Part shown: one piece after another, positions 6,604 through 6,668 of the stretch | Numbering within the stretch: position 1 is the stretch's first letter | Layout: every line of letters begins with the position of its first letter | Assembly: GCA_030834835.1 (NCBI GenBank) | Contig: JAUQXD010000370.1 | Span: 1-6,668 of the forward strand | From: Thermoflexales bacterium | GTDB taxonomy: Bacteria > Chloroflexota > Anaerolineae > Fen-1058 | Length of the DNA stretch: 6,668 nucleotides | Direction of reading: 5' to 3' | Notes under the pieces: generated by a model | Seen by the model: the letters and a program-made list of their open reading frames with translations, nothing else | Told to the model about the DNA's origin: nothing | Databases searched by the model: none | Position numbers and translations under genes: made by a program

Positions 6604-6668
6604 GCGTCATCATCTCAACGTATAATCGGGCCAATCGTTTGCGAAGCTGCCTGGCATCGCTTAACCGA
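6573..6668 (+). CDS. Family 2 glycosyltransferase, 5' part only
   Basis: This frame runs from GTG 6573 to the window edge, 32 codons, reading MVADTDPIQ then LSVIISTYNRANRLRSCLASLNR. The VIISTYNR strand-loop is the N-terminal nucleotide-binding signature of GT2 glycosyltransferases, equivalent to VIIPTYNR at the start of the gene at 1297. The GTG start is chosen because of the AGGGAG six bases upstream and because the motif then falls at residue 10, normal for the family. It overlaps the preceding gene by 31 bases, so it continues the same operon. Most of the protein, including the DxD cluster, lies outside the window. Confidence 0.85.
   Translation, partial: MVADTDPIQLSVIISTYNRANRLRSCLASLNR

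Overview
The window is a densely packed, single-strand stretch of a surface or extracellular polysaccharide biosynthesis operon. It holds six complete genes and two cut-off genes, all on the + strand, with no non-coding gap longer than 11 bases. The sequence is moderately GC-rich and bacterial. Protein style (GT4/GT2 enzymes next to a methyltransferase with a divergent SAM loop and an APH-type kinase) reminds me of Chloroflexota, but this is an impression and not a demonstrated assignment.

Layout: (1) the last 21 codons of an upstream gene, 1-68; (2) a GT4-type glycosyltransferase, 65-1285; (3) a GT2 glycosyltransferase, 1297-2301; (4) a second, canonical GT4 glycosyltransferase, 2298-3419; (5) a 522-residue two-part protein, 3406-4974, whose N-terminal third looks like a degenerate methyltransferase fold and whose C-terminal two thirds is an APH/choline-kinase-like phosphotransferase; (6) a class I SAM-methyltransferase-like protein, 4955-5707; (7) a GT2 glycosyltransferase, 5704-6603; (8) the first 32 codons of another GT2 glycosyltransferase starting with GTG, 6573-6668.

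The genes are joined by ATGA overlaps (65-68, 2298-2301, 5704-5707), longer overlaps (14, 20 and 31 bases) and one 11-base gap. Co-transcription and translational coupling are therefore very likely, and the promoter and terminator must lie outside the window. A reasonable reading is that the four complete glycosyltransferases build an oligosaccharide or polysaccharide at the cytoplasmic membrane, while the kinase-like and methyltransferase-like proteins modify a sugar, a carrier-linked intermediate or the chain end. No flippase, polymerase, ABC exporter, chain-length regulator or nucleotide-sugar synthesis gene is visible here, so the export route and final product cannot be named.

The most interesting parts are the kinase with a methyltransferase-like N-terminus followed directly by a separate methyltransferase-like gene (by domain order an analogue of methyltransferase-kinase chain terminators such as WbdD), several departures from textbook catalytic motifs, and a roughly threefold excess of GATC across the window.
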